The notes below the pieces were generated by a model, which was given only the letters and a program-made list of their open reading frames with translations, was not told the origin of the DNA and did not search any database. Both the position numbers and the translations under genes were made by a program. Of a DNA stretch of 64,000 nt, positions 44,402 to 55,499 are shown piece by piece. The stretch covers positions 47,062,605 through 47,126,604 of the forward strand of contig CM077643.1 of NCBI GenBank assembly GCA_039707465.1. The letters are read 5' to 3'. This stretch comes from Rhabdophis nuchalis. Taxonomy: Eukaryota > Chordata > Lepidosauria > Squamata > Natricidae. Each line of letters begins with the position of its first letter. Position 1 is the stretch's first letter.

Positions 44402-44530
44402 TCTTAATTATTCTCTGGAAGCTATTGGTTTAATGAATGTATATTGTTGCAATATATTGTTTGCGTATGTAATGGAAAATCTGTCTTTAAAAAAAAAGAG
44501 TAAATAAACTTATATTAGAAAAAAAACCCG

Positions 44531-46019
44531 TAGCTCTCTCATTTTGCAGAAAATGCTCTGGCTCTCTTACATTCTTCAGGGTGTAATTGTTTTGACTGAT
44601 TTCCCAGCTTTGATAAATTTATAAAACTTTAAAAAAAGTTCCCATAGTTCCTTTTTCTTTTTTTGTTGGCCCAAAGAATTAATTAATTAGAATTAATCCT
44701 GAGGGATGCAGATTTTTTTTAAAAAATATATATGTTTATTGAGACCCATAAACACTCATAATTTGGGGGCTTTTGTAGTTGTTGCCATTTCTTACTTTGT
44801 ACCAAATGTTAAGTTTTGGAATGGTGTGGAAGTATTACAATTTACCTGCACAGTTTTGTTAAGGGGGTCTGTTTCCCAAACTTAAAAAAAAAAACCGGGG
44901 AGACCCAGGCCATGCATGCAGCCTTTGCTTTCTCAGTTACTTGGAACCCCTTCTATCAACTTGATCCCCACCTGAGCCTCTGAGTGAGGCCCAAGAATCT
45001 TTTTTATCTCAGGTCAGGAGTGACCCGAACAAAATGGGCATAGTATGTGCTCAAAATATTCTTAATATCGCATGTGATTGCTTTGCTCTCAAATTAAGGA
45101 GGATTAGAGCAGCAAAGCTGTTGCAGCTCAGGGCCTCCTGGATCATGTGGCAAAAAACAGTGAATAGTTTATAGTCAGTTGCCCAGGCCTAAATCAGTGC
45201 TTTGACCTCCAAATTAAATTGTGAATTGAACAATTGTTTCATTGAATTTTACTTGCGTGTGGTCTTAATGCCACCTTCAAGTGAAATATGTTTAACGGAG
45301 CAAAAGAGGAGACACTTAAACCCTTTGTTATGAATGGGGTGTGCTACACTTGCAATATTTCTTCAGAAGGAAATTAAGAGTGTGCAACTCAAGAGACAGC
45401 AGCACACATATAGATTTAATATAGATTGAATGCAGCATAGATGCGCAAATAAAAGAAATTAAGATTCCCAATTATTGCATTAATTCACAATTAGCAAGCA
45501 ATTTGAAAAAAAGAGAAGAAACTGGACAAATTCATGGAAAAGTAGGCTTAGCGGTACCTATTAGCCATGACAGCTAAGTGAATTTCCTTTGTGGAGTTGC
45601 CAGCAGGAGACATCTGAATTCAAGTTGCTGATGATGGGGACTGCCATGATTTTCATGTTCTGACTGTGATCATCTGGAAGCATTTGGCTGGCTGGTGTTT
45701 ACAACAGAATGCTGGATCAGAAAAACCTTCGTTTGCTCCAAAAAAGAGAGAGAAGGCCTTTCATACATTCTCTCTGCTGCTAGGGCAGAGACTGGAAGAT
45801 GGGGATAGGAATTAAGACCAGCCGGCCCAAGAACTGGGTGGATTTCAAGGCAAGCGATTTCCATATGTTGCTTTTGAAGACTGTTGCTCAGAGGTGAAGG
45901 GACAGGCTTTCCAGACAGACTATGCCAGGTCTGATCACTTCCTGCTTTAAAAGATCTTTGCTGAGAAAAGATGGTCACTTATGCGTCGTAATATGGAAAA
46001 CAAACATGGTGTGTAAAAT
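44531..46019. other. unassigned, candidate conserved block at 45050-45520
   Basis: No transposon signature. The 45050-45520 part is repeat-free with TTTCATTGAATTTTACTTG-type blocks and no coding frame. Conservation is untested. Confidence 0.35.
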
Positions 46020-46027
46020 GATTTGTG

Positions 46028-46351
46028 CAGTGGTGGGATTCAAATAGTTTAACAACCGATTCCCTGCCCTAATCACCAGCTGGGTGGCCATGGCCATGGT
46101 GGGTATGGCCAGGGTGTGTGACAGGCAGCACTCGGCCTCCTGCACAACTCGGGAACAAAAACAGGCAATGGGAGAGCCATGCCACACAAACCCCTGCATC
46201 CTGTTTTGGGCCTAGTAGGCCTCCCTGCACTCACCTGGGAGCCAAAATGGGGTGCAGGCAATTCCTGGAAGGGGCAGGGCAGGAAGGGGCAGCCAGCAAT
46301 TTAACAACTGGTTTGCCTGAACCAGCCCAAACCAGCTGAATTCCACCACTG
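46028..46351. mobile_element. 324-bp hAT-type element
   Basis: The ends CAGTGGTGGGATTCAAAT and GCTGAATTCCACCACTG have a perfect duplication GATTTGTG (46020-46027 and 46352-46359). The interior is GC-rich with CACTCACCTGGGAGCC. No frame of interest. Confidence 0.93.
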
Positions 46352-46439
46352 GATTTGTGCGATGTTGGGATATTATACGCTATTGCATATAAGGATAATT
46401 AAAAGTAACGTACATAAAAATAGGCTAACCTTCTCAGTA

Positions 46440-46545
46440 CATGTAGTCCTCAACTTATAACCACTTGTTTAGCAGTCATTTGAAATTATAACAGCATTAC
46501 AAAAAATGACTTACAACCGGTCCTTGTAGCACCCCCACAGTCACA
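46440..46545 (-). mobile_element. CAGGTAGTCCTC-type DNA element, terminal piece
   Basis: TGTAGTCCTCAACTTATAACC then GCAGTCATTTGAAATTATAAC and GACTTACAACCGGTCC are the reverse of the right end of the 47698 and 42247 copies. Truncated. Confidence 0.65.
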
Positions 46546-46682
46546 TGAATCTTCTGTTTTTCTGGCCTTATCTTTCAGAAAGAAAAATAATAATGATCAC
46601 CATACAAGCACATCAGTTCAACATCTCACTCAGGACATCAAGTCATTTACGGCAGATCTATAAGTGAAAAGCCTATGAAAGT

Positions 46683-47693
46683 CCAATTAAATACAATACA
46701 ATACAATACAATAGCAGAGTTGGAAGGGACCTTGTAGGTCTTCTAGTCCAACCCCCTGCATGGGCAGGAACCTTATACCATTTCAGACAAATGGCTGTCT
46801 AACATCTTTTTAAAGACTTCCAGGGTTGGGGCATTCACAACTGCTGGAGGCAAGCTGTTCCAGAGGTTAATTGTTCTTACTGTTAGGAAATTTCTCCTTA
46901 GTTCTAAGTTGCTTCTCTCCTTGGTTAGTTTCCACCCATTGCTCCTTGTCCTGCCCCCAGGTGCCTTGGAGAAAAGTTTGACTCCCTCTTCTTTGTGGCA
47001 CCCTCTGAGATATTGGAACACTGCTATCGTGTCTCCCCTGGTCCTTCTCTTCATCAAACTAGACATACCCAGCTCCTGCAGCCGTTCTTCATATGTCTTA
47101 GTCTCCAGTCCTCTAATCATCTTGGTTGCTCTTCTTTGCACTCTTTCCAGAGTCTCCACGTCTTTTCTACATCGTGGCGACCAAAACTGTATGCAATATT
47201 CCAAGTGTGGCCTTACCAAGGCACTATACAGTGGCATTAACACTTCACGCGATCTAGATTCTATCCCTCTGTTGATGCAGCCTAGAACTGTGTTGGCTTT
47301 TTTGGCAGCTGCTGCACACTGCTGGCTCATATTTAAATGGTTGTCCACTAGGATTCCGAGATCCCTCTCACAGTTGCTACTATTGAGCAAGGTACCACCT
47401 ATACTGCACTTGTGCATTTGGTTTTTCTTGCCTATATGTAGGACCTTACTTTTTTCACAATTGAATTTCATTTTATTAGACAGTGCCCAATGTTCAAGTT
47501 TGTCTAGATCCTTCTGTATCTTAAGCCTATCTTCTGGAGTGTTGGCTATTCCTGCCAGTTTGGTGTCGTCTGCGAATTTGATGAGTTCCCCATTTATCCC
47601 CTCATCCAAATCGTTGATGAAGATGTTAAAGAGTACTGGGCCTAAAACAGAGCCTTGGGGGACTCCACTGCAGATAGCCTTCGATTTACTATG
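46683..47693 (-). mobile_element. CR1 LINE with partial reverse transcriptase
   Basis: The 3' AATAC-type tail lies at 46689-46712, then the 3' UTR and ORF2 coding sequence to about 47690, where the copy is 5'-truncated in the RT domain just before the PQG motif. It runs directly into the DNA element at 47698. Confidence 0.93.
46773..47693 (-). pseudogene. CR1 ORF2 C-terminal half (RT palm to C-terminus)
   Basis: About 305 open residues without a stop: CSGVPQGSVLGPVLFNIFIN, the active site FADDTKLAG, thumb and connector sequence (ILVDNHLNMSQQ), then RPHLEYCIQFWSPRCRKDVE and the CR1 C-terminus DSHLSEMV. RT motif A lies upstream and is missing. The open frame extends artificially to 47870 because the neighbouring DNA element happens to be open, adding about 60 unrelated residues. 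The opposite-strand frame at 46909-47694 is its shadow. Confidence 0.92.
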
Positions 47694-48053
47694 ACAATTG
47701 GAGCCAGAATTTCCATTGCTAAGCAAGGCAATGTTGCTAAGTGAATCACACCCTATTTTACAACATTTTTGCATGGTTGTTAAGCAAGTCACTTCAATTA
47801 TTAAATGAATCACACAGTTGTTAAGTGAATCCACCTTCCTCCATTGCCTTTGCTTATCAGAGGCTGTCAAAGTAGGTCACATGACCCCAGGAATCGGGGA
47901 ACCATAGTAAATGCATACTGATTGCCAAGTGGCTGAATTTTGATCACATGACCATGGGGATGGTAAGTGAGAATTACTTAGATCACTTTTTTCACTGCTG
48001 TTGTAATTTTGAATGGTTGCTAAACGAAGAGTTGTAAGAAAAAGGACTACCCG
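47694..48053 (+). mobile_element. CAGGTAGTCCTC-type DNA element
   Basis: AGAATTTCCATTGCTAAGC, repeated GTTGTTAAGTGAATC-like motifs, TGATCACATGACCATGGGG and the right end AAAGGACTACCCGTG. The left terminus is missing at the CR1 junction. The repeated GTTAAGTGAATC motif is characteristic. Confidence 0.75.
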
Positions 48054-48149
48054 TGTGTGACAATTTCTCTACAAGCAAACATCCTAATACTGCTGATGTC
48101 TCACTGTCATGGAAATCAAGATCTCCCCCCTCCCCCACCTCTCTCTAAA

Positions 48150-48625
48150 ATTCATGTGAGGTCTTCCCGCATCCTACCTCATACATCCCTGCGGCTGATC
48201 CGCTCCCACAGAGAGGGACTTCTCCGGGTGCCATCCACCAAGCAATGCCAGCGGGCGACGCCCAGGGGAAGGGCCTTCTCTGTGATGGGCCCAACCCTCT
48301 GGAACGACCTACCCCCCGACTTCAGAACAACCACGGACCTCCGCACCTTCCACCAGAAATTAAAGACACTCCTGTTTCATCAGGCCGGCTTGGCCTAAGT
48401 TATTTACCTAGCCTACAGTCTGTACAATAAATTGTTTTAATTGGGTTTTAAATGGGATTATGTTTTAACCTTTTACATTTTAGCACAGGGATAATTTATT
48501 TAATCTGGTATTTATTATTTATATTGTGATACTGTGTGTTTTAACTTCCTGTGCACCGCCCCGGGTCCCTTCGGGGAAAGGGTGCGGTTATATAAATTCG
48601 ACAAATAAAATAAATAAATAATTCC
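48150..48625 (+). mobile_element. L2 LINE 3' fragment, older subfamily
   Basis: The coding end (SLRLIRSHREGLLRVPSTKQ to FHQAGLA, stop near 48398) is open. The 3' UTR GTGCACCGCCCCGGGTCCC and TATATAAATTCG ends in AAATAAAT units. It differs more from the 26680 and 40030 copies than they do from each other. Confidence 0.88.
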
Positions 48626-49786
48626 CAGCATCTTAAAATGCCCTTACCATGGAAGTCTGGGGTGAAGGGGGGAAGTCATATACCAAGTAGTTTGTGGGTT
48701 TATTTGGGCTGCGTTTGTGTTAAATAATCCTTCTTTTTGAATGAGGCTGGAATCCATTTGGGAAACCTGAATTCTGGTTTGTAGTAGTTTTGCAACTTTC
48801 ACACAAGTCACACACAGCAATGGAATTCATTTTTGGATGCGTACTTGAAGAAATGTTACCAGATCATAGGATGGGAAAACGGAGGCTGGAATTCAGGGAT
48901 TTCTTGAAAACTGCCCAGTTTTTTTCTGGGACAGAAACCAAGTCCAGTGTTGTGGGCTTGAGTGTATATTAATTATGTGATGGTTGGCTAAGAATATTTC
49001 CATGCTTCTTGCGATGCTGGAGGAGAAGGGAAGCAGGAGAATGGGAAGGATATCTCCAGCCTTCATCCGCCAGACATAACGCTAGGAAAGGGCTCCAACA
49101 TGGCTGTGCATGGAGCGTGGGCACCCAAAAGCGTGGCAGCTGCGGTCTCTCTCGTTTTCAATTCCTCCTTTCTGTTGAGCCTGATGCTAACAAATGCTTG
49201 TCAAACGCAAACAGCAGTGCACAAGGAACGGTGGTCCTGGCACAGAAAAAACAACTGCGAATTTTCCTTTCTTGTTGGCTGCTTTCTTGCAGCAGAGCAG
49301 ATGGCTTTTTGGTAATGATGGAGTAAAAATTAATTACCGTTGTGTCTTTTTAAAAAAAAAAGAAAAAAGAAAAAGAAATATGAAGCAATGATTATAATTT
49401 GCGAGGGGTTAAATATTCACTTGCAAAGATTGCAGGAAGAGGCTTGTGAAACAAACAAGGAACTAGCATTAACTCCACGAAAAAGGGCCGATGCGGGAGA
49501 CCACGTTTGCCTGCTGCATCATCCACTCAGCCGCTGAACATGAAACGCTTGGTGGATTTGATGTCACTGTCGTAGGTTAGACTTAGGATGGTAGTGAGCA
49601 CAGGCAGGTGGGGAGACGAATCCCATGTCCTGGGTAATGTATGAGTTATGGATTGGTAGCCTAATCCTTTCCAGGCTACTTTCTATGAGTCCTGGACAAC
49701 GGTTCCTTCCCCGTGGCCACCGTTGAGGATGGGGTACTCATAGTCTCCCAATGAACACTAGGCTTTTGGTCTTGTAGTTCACCAAG
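48626..49786. other. unassigned, no gene seen
   Basis: The small frames at 49009-49537 have no recognisable domain. No repeat family recognised. Confidence 0.5.
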
Positions 49787-49791
49787 CATCC

Positions 49792-50136
49792 TGTTTCTGA
49801 CCCAGGCTTCCCAAGAACATGAAGCAAACTCCTTGTCCCGACAAAAATGCCTTTTATTAATTCACTGTGAAATCTGCTCGTTCACATTCAGCAAAGTCTT
49901 TCAAGGGAGGATTTACAGTCACAGACCTTATCTGGCTTGGAGAGCTGACAAGCTGGTTTCTGTAAAACCTGGCAAGGAGTCTTGGAGGATCACAAGCCAA
50001 TTAAGCGAACTAATTGTCTTCTGCAAACTCCACTCCCCTTTGGCTCCTTTTTTCTTTCCTCTGGGAGCAGCCATTCATCGTCCACCTGTGGCCTCGCTCC
50101 CAAGTCAACCCCTGCAATCACTGGCGGGCCACAACA
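49792..50136 (-). mobile_element. solo LTR, copy C, with perfect 5-bp duplication
   Basis: It begins TGTTTCTGACCCAGGC and ends GGCGGGCCACAACA, so TG...CA termini are kept. A perfect 5-bp duplication CATCC flanks it (49787-49791 and 50137-50141). The TTTTATTAATTCAC stretch near 49850 is the reverse of the AATAAA signal. At 345 bp it lacks most of the acidic 5' half of copies A and B. The LTR class (Ty3-like or retrovirus-like) cannot be decided without internal sequence. Confidence 0.88.
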
Positions 50137-50141
50137 CATCC

Positions 50142-50568
50142 TAGCCCTGGGGTTCCTCCCACCACCCTCTCCATCTCCCAGTGTCCTTCCTCAGAAAGTC
50201 CCAACCAATCTTAATCAGTGAAGTAGTTGGCAGCCACCAAAGCCAGACCTTTCTGGTAGGTCATTGCCTCTGGTGCTAGGCCTCTTGGTTTGGCCTTGGC
50301 CACTGCCCCATTGATCACTCCAGGCTCTTCCAAGGATTCCCTGCATAATTCAGGGATGGGATATTTTGGAAATCTGTTGTCACTAGACTAAGCTAAACCT
50401 GACTGGTTCTCTGCTCTGAGTCTCTTCCTGGTCATAATGCCGTCTTTCTGCTTCTTCCACTGATGAGTTTGGGCACAATCAGCCAGGCTTCTGTTTTCCT
50501 TGGGCCCTGCACCATTTCAGCCATTCTGCTCAGAGAGAGAGAGAGAGAAACATTCAGGTCCCTTCAGG
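50142..50568. other. unassigned, no gene seen
   Basis: It ends with a short (GA)n tract near 50530-50548. No recognised repeat otherwise. Confidence 0.5.
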
Positions 50569-50576
50569 CTTTAAAT

Positions 50577-50673
50577 CAGTGCTTGACGATGTGTGGTCTT
50601 CAAGCTGGCTGGAGAATTCTAGGAGTTGAAGTCCACACATTTCCAAGTTGGAAAACAAGGTTGGAAAACATTG
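50577..50673. mobile_element. 97-bp palindrome-type hAT element
   Basis: It starts CAGTGCTTGACGATGTGTGG, ends GTTGGAAAACATTG, and has CTGGAGAATTCTAGGAG in the middle. Flanks CTTTAAAT (50569-50576) and GTTTAAAT (50674-50681) match at 7 of 8. Confidence 0.8.
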
Positions 50674-50797
50674 GTTTAAATGATGCCTCACTCACTTCAG
50701 GCTAGCTCTCACTGAAGAGGAACAAGAACAGCAACAGAAATCCGTGTCTTGGTCAAATCATAAATTCCTTCCTTCCTCTTCCTCTCTCCCCTTCCTC

Positions 50798-51075
50798 TAT
50801 CAAGGAGAGAAGCAACTTAGAACTGAGGAGAAATTTCCTGACAGTTAGAACTATTAATCAGTGGGACAGCTTGCCTCCAGAAGTTGACTGGAAGTCTTTA
50901 AGAAGATGTTGGATAGCCATTTGTCTGAAATGGTATAGGGCTTTCTGCCTAGGCAGGGGGTTGGACTAGAAGACCTCCAAGGTCCCTTCCAACTCTGCTA
51001 TTGTATTGTATTGTATTGTATTGTATTGTATTGTATTGTATTGTATTGTATTGTATTGTATTGTATTGTATTGTA
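50798..51075 (+). mobile_element. CR1 3' end with long (ATTGT)n tail
   Basis: AAGGAGAGAAGCAACTTAG, CCTGACAGTTAGAACTATTA and GGGTTGGACTAGAAGACC, then about 15 ATTGT units (51000-51075). The pentamer is the CR1 3' tail unit, here expanded into a microsatellite. Confidence 0.92.
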
Positions 51076-51085
51076 TAACTTTGCT

Positions 51086-52967
51086 GACTTTGTTATACAA
51101 TAACTTTGTATTGTATAACTTTGCTGACCTCATCAACATCAGTAGGGGTGACCTTTAAATGGAATAGGGAAGGGAGGACTGCAGAGTGCTACAAAAACTA
51201 CAAATTTAGAACCCCCCTCCCCTGTTTATTTCAAAATAAACAAGGAAATAAACAACAAAATAAACAAGGAAAGACAATTGTATTTCTTTCATGCATTTTC
51301 AGGCCATCCTAATCGTAGACTTTGGAGGGAAGTGTTACAATAAAAGTATAGAAACAGGCAAATTATAAAAAATATAACCATATGGCATGAAGTGAATGTA
51401 TTCATATTTTGGCTGGTGAGAAATACTTAACCATCCAAAATAAAAATAAAAATCTTGTGAGGATAGCTGGTCCCAAAACATTTCTTTACCAGAAGAAGCA
51501 CTAGCCTCTGGAATTGTCTTAATTACTTCAATGAGATCTTTGACATTCCTGTAAATATAGTATATAAAGGATGATCCTAAGCTTGCAATACGGTAACCTC
51601 TTATTTAAGAAAAGCAAATTGTAGCCAATTTATATACAGTAGTATAAAACCTTTGGAGCTTTCCTGTAGGCTACTTTTAAGGACCAGAGGTACTTGCTGT
51701 TTCTACACACTTTTGAACAAAATGTAAAAGAAAAGGGCAAAGAGATACTATTACACGTTCTCTGGCCTCATTGCAATTAATTTCAATCAGTTTTTGCACT
51801 GAACACAAAGTTAATGTGGCTTAATAAGGGCTGGCAACAAAGACATAGACGAATGACCGTTAATCATTAGAATACATTTTCTGTTCAGATTATGTAATGC
51901 TCTGAATTTTGTGATGCATTTTAAGTCTCTAGAATGTATATGAAACAAAGATTTCCAGATGCAAATTTCTATAGAATTACATATAGAATCTGTAAAGTGT
52001 AGGACATATAAAAGCTGCAAACCATGGGTCAATATAAAATGAGTTTAACATAGGCCAGAGAAAATTCCCCACCTTTCATTAAAATGACAGGAGTAACAGT
52101 TTTCATTCAAATCTCTCTTGAGTGCATTAGACCTTCTGTGTGTGAAACCAATTTTTGGATCAGGACAGATCGGTTCTGTCTGTGACACGGAATTCTCTTT
52201 TCTTGGTATCTCCCAGCATCCTGTCCCACAAAGATAATGCAAGCAAGGAGACAATGCAGCTGGTTGTTGCAGTCAAGAAATTTCCTCTGTTCTGGGGGGG
52301 AGTGGGTAAGAATTACTAATCCTGGCAGCTAGAGGTTAACGCCAAATAAGGATTAGGGTAAAGTTCCAGAAAATGTTAATCTTCCATTTATAAGAGTAAA
52401 GTTTAGCACTGCTATCAAACTTTGTAGGGTTACAGCTCTCTGGAACAAAGGGGCAATTTAAACTTGCGGACTGTGTTGTGCAGAGGAAGAGGAAACTGAC
52501 TTCTGATCCATTGATAGTTACATAATGCTTTTAGGTCTTTCCCTTTTTCAATTATTTTCAGTGTCAAAGAGGCAGGAAATGAATGTTCACTTATGAATGA
52601 GAAAAACTTCTCAGTCATCTCACTCACAAGCATGCACCCACATGCGCACGCACACACACAGGGCGGGTTGGTTAGGTGCTGTGGTTAAGCTTCTATCTCC
52701 CCCTTCCCATCTCATGGATATTCCATTTGTTTTATCTAAAATAGATATGATCCCACCCAGCTATTACAATTCTGTGGTTCCGAATATGCATGGAAATTGC
52801 TCTAAGATTAAGAAGCATTCAAATTTAATTTCTCTCTAATTGTCATTTTTAGGACCTTAATTTTTTTTTTGTATTCTGTTGTGTTTGTACATTTTTGATA
52901 TATATATTTTAAAGGTTCCCTCTTCCTTTTCATCATAATTTATATTTTTAAAATTTAGGTAGATTCC
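51086..52967. other. unassigned, candidate conserved block at 51700-52060
   Basis: A partial echo of ACTTTGCTGAC repeats near 51080-51125. The 51700-52060 part is repeat-free with several TAAT-containing blocks (TTGCAATTAATTTCAATCAG) and no credible coding frame. No gene. Confidence 0.35.
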
Positions 52968-52975
52968 CTCTAAAG

Positions 52976-53089
52976 CAGGGGTCTCCAACCTTTGCAACTT
53001 TAAGTCTGAAGGACTTCAGCTTTGCTGGCTGGAGAACTCTGGGAGCTGAAGTCCTTCAGGCTTAAAGTTGCAAAGGTTGGAGACCCCTG
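52976..53089. mobile_element. palindromic 114-bp hAT-type element
   Basis: CAGGGGTCTCCAACCTTTGC and its inverse GGTTGGAGACCCCTG are the ends. Perfect duplication CTCTAAAG (52968-52975 and 53090-53097). Same subfamily as 37127, with about 20 bp missing from the centre. Confidence 0.95.
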
Positions 53090-53325
53090 CTCTAAAGTGT
53101 ACATTTTGGCTCAAGTCTTCTGCAAATGGTCCTTAGCATGTATTGTTTACTCCTAACCACCCAATACATTTTGTTTTGATTTTTATCATTTTGGGGTGGG
53201 GGGGGGATGGGGGAACTAAATCAGAAAGTGGGCAATGTCTTGGTATGTAATGATAGCCCAGTTTGAGAGATTGAGAGACTGTGAATTTGGTAACTAAATT
53301 AAGCTAAGTATTCAAGTTTACTTAC

Positions 53326-53807
53326 TTGTTGTGGTCCAGCCGGCTCTGGATGAGCTGCTGATGGACTCCTCTAGTGAGGAGTCCTATGAGTCTGCTCTGG
53401 AGGAGGAGGGTGACCTTGAGAGAGCAGAGAGCCCGGCTGGTCATCAGGAGGCACCTGGGTCTTGGAGTAGTGGGGAGGATCAAGGCCAGTTTGTCCCTGA
53501 TGCTAGATTGAGAAGGGCTGAAAAAAGGAGGCTTCAATTGCATCAGAAGCAAACTCGAAGGAGTTGAATTAGTCCCAGCTGCCTAATGACTGGCCCCTCC
53601 CAAGAGGGTTTAAAAGGAAGTCTTTGCTAAGAAAGTCCTTGTAGAGAACAATGTTGGGTTTCTAGGGTTGTGTTTATTCGTGTTGATTTTCGTGTTTAGT
53701 CGAATTAGGAAGCTTCGTATCTGTTCAGAGTCATTCAGGAAAGCAGCCAAGAGAGTCAGTGGCAAGCAGCCAGTCTTGTATTAGTCGGAGAAAGGGGGGT
53801 CAGAACA
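53326..53807 (+). mobile_element. solo LTR, copy B
   Basis: TGTTGTGGTCCAGCC starts it and GGGGGTCAGAACA ends it. CTTAC occurs on both sides (53321-53325 and 53808-53812), a 5-bp duplication if the left edge includes one extra T. A TATA-like GGGTTTAAAAGG lies at 53606. The first 240 bp encode a Glu/Asp/Ser-rich frame ending QLHQKQTRRS. No internal region adjoins. Confidence 0.75.
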
Positions 53808-53812
53808 CTTAC

Positions 53813-54361
53813 GTAGGGAATTTTTGACTAATAGATGGTCAGCCTTGATCACATTTGAAAGGAAGCCCAGAAGCAGAGATGGAAGCCCAATGTATCATCT
53901 CTTCAATGAGTGTGCAAGCAGAGAAGTCCTTCCAGACCTTTAAGAGGCTCCTTCAAGTCAAACTGGGCTCTTGGTGACATCATTCACCCTCCCAGGCAGT
54001 TTTCTTGACACTTGTACAAGTGTGACATGTTTGTCAACTTCTCACATAGCAAGAAATAAGTTCTTGCACATATGATCTCATATGATTAGATTACCTCTAG
54101 GAATGTGTAACTTATCCAAAAGTATTCTTGTATTGACTCCTTGAGTCTCTCCCCCTCTCTCTTTATGCATCGCCAAATTGTATTGAACTTTTCTGCATCA
54201 AATAATTTGGGAACAGCAAAATTTGGTGGATGACTAAGTCCCAATCTATACATTATTCCAGGAACTAAACAGAAGAGCCCATTTGCATGACTCTTCAAGG
54301 TTGACTGCAGCTTGAGTGATTCTCCATATTTTTCAAGGTGGCATAGTGTGCATAGAACTTA
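53813..54361. other. unassigned, no gene seen
   Basis: No recognised repeat or coding motif. Confidence 0.5.
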
Positions 54362-54408
54362 TATACAATACAATACAATACAATAGCAGAGTTGGAAGGG
54401 ACCTTGAA
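54362..54408 (-). mobile_element. CR1 3' tip
   Basis: Four ATACA units then ATAGCAGAGTTGGAAGGGAC: only the last 47 bp of a CR1. Confidence 0.85.
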
Positions 54409-54549
54409 GAGGCCTTAATATTATAATGGAAAGGGAGATATTTTCTATTATCTTCTCCAGTTTTGGGGAGTGGGATTGAGTGTTTTTTGTTTCCCATCTT
54501 TTACAAAGCAGGAATAGTCAAACTGAGTCCGTTGGGTGGTGTGTGAGCC

Positions 54550-54955
54550 CCAGGACTGGAGGCTAAAGAATATGGTGAATGGTTGAGGGAACTTGGTATG
54601 TCTATTCTAACAAAGAGAAGAACTAGGAATGACATGATAGCAGTCTTCCAATATTTTAGGGGCTGTCACAGAAAAGAGAGAGCCAGCCTGTTCTCCAAAG
54701 CACCTGAGGGCAGGACAGGATGTAATGGATGGAAGCTTATCAAAGAGAGATGCAGCCTAGAATTAAGGAGAAATTTCCTGACAGTGAGAACAATTAATCA
54801 GTGGAACACTTGCTTCCAGAAGTTGTGGGTGCTCCATCACTGGAAGTTTTAAAGAAGATATTGGATAGCCGTTTGTCCAGAATGATATAGGATCTCCTGT
54901 TCAAGCAGAGAGTTGGACTAGAAGATCTCCAAGGTCCCTTACAGCTGTGTTATTC
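54550..54955 (+). mobile_element. CR1 3' fragment, older
   Basis: CTGGAGGCTAAAGAATATGG, AACAAAGAGAAGAACTAGG, CAGGACAGGATGTAATGG and GAGAAATTTCCTGACAGTGAG, then GAGTTGGACTAGAAGATCTC. The coding frame (54583-54852) is shifted at the end. Clearly more diverged than the 42536 copy. Confidence 0.88.
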
Positions 54956-54984
54956 TGTATTCCTTTTGCAGCTTTCAGAGCCTT

Positions 54985-55028
54985 GGAATGAATGAATGAA
55001 TGAATGAATGAATGAATGAATGAATGAA
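54985..55028. repeat. (GAAT)n microsatellite
   Basis: About 11 units. Confidence 0.95.
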
Positions 55029-55079
55029 TATATATATTCATCTCATCAATAGAGTCCTGTAAAAAGGTTGATGTAATCA

Positions 55080-55175
55080 GGGAAACCGGTTAGCTCAAGG
55101 CGTAGAAAGGCTTGCCTTATATGCTGGAAATGGATCCATCCTGGTCTCTCATTTTAATCAGCCCTTAAAAATCTA
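55080..55175 (+). mobile_element. tRNA-SINE 3' part, third family
   Basis: GGAAATGGATCCATCCTGG and TCTCATTTTAATCAGCCC, then AAAATCTAACATAT leading into a TATG array. The same 3' end is at 55425-55490 (reverse) and 56860-56935. Confidence 0.55.
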
Positions 55176-55282
55176 ACATATATGTATATGTATATGTGTA
55201 TGTGTATGTGTATGTGTGTGTATGTATGTATGTATGTATATATACATACATACATACATACACACACACACATATATATATG
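55176..55282. repeat. (TATG/GTATGT)n-(TACA)n microsatellite
   Basis: Alternating purine-pyrimidine array: TATG and GTGTAT units become ATACA and CA units. It serves as the simple-sequence tail of the SINE at 55080. Confidence 0.93.
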
Positions 55283-55424
55283 AGAATATTATCACAGCTC
55301 CTGTTCAAGGGTCCCTTTAAGGGGAGGAGACTTAACATCATCCCTCTCTGCCCTTCGGCTCAACCTAGAGATCATCCAGACAGAGAACCAATTAGATTAC
55401 TGCTGTGTGACATTTTTTAGATAT

Positions 55425-55490
55425 GTGTTAGATTTTATAAGGGCTGAAAATAAAGAGACCAGGATGGATTCATTTCAGGACTATTAGCCT
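55425..55490 (-). mobile_element. tRNA-SINE 3' part, inverted
   Basis: TTAGATTTTATAAGGGCTG, AAAATAAAGAGACCAGGATG and GATTCATTTCAGG are the reverse of the 55080 3' end. It touches the left arm of the Penelope-like structure. Confidence 0.5.
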
Positions 55491-55499
55491 TCTTCATAT

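Larger units (their letters stand above)
43790..44530 (+). mobile_element. L1-type LINE 3' end, split by a hAT element
   Basis: The ORF2 C-terminal coding sequence runs to a stop at 44399-44401, then a 3' UTR and A-rich tail (to about 44527). With the 43840 insert and one duplication removed, an open frame continues upstream to about 43790. It may reach further back past the 43636 element. Confidence 0.8.

Noticed and set aside
46909..47694. 261-residue plus-strand frame
   Set aside because: Antisense shadow of the CR1 reverse transcriptase frame; no family features.
49009..49537. Cluster of overlapping small frames
   Set aside because: No domain, no splice-supported structure and no codon pattern favouring one frame.
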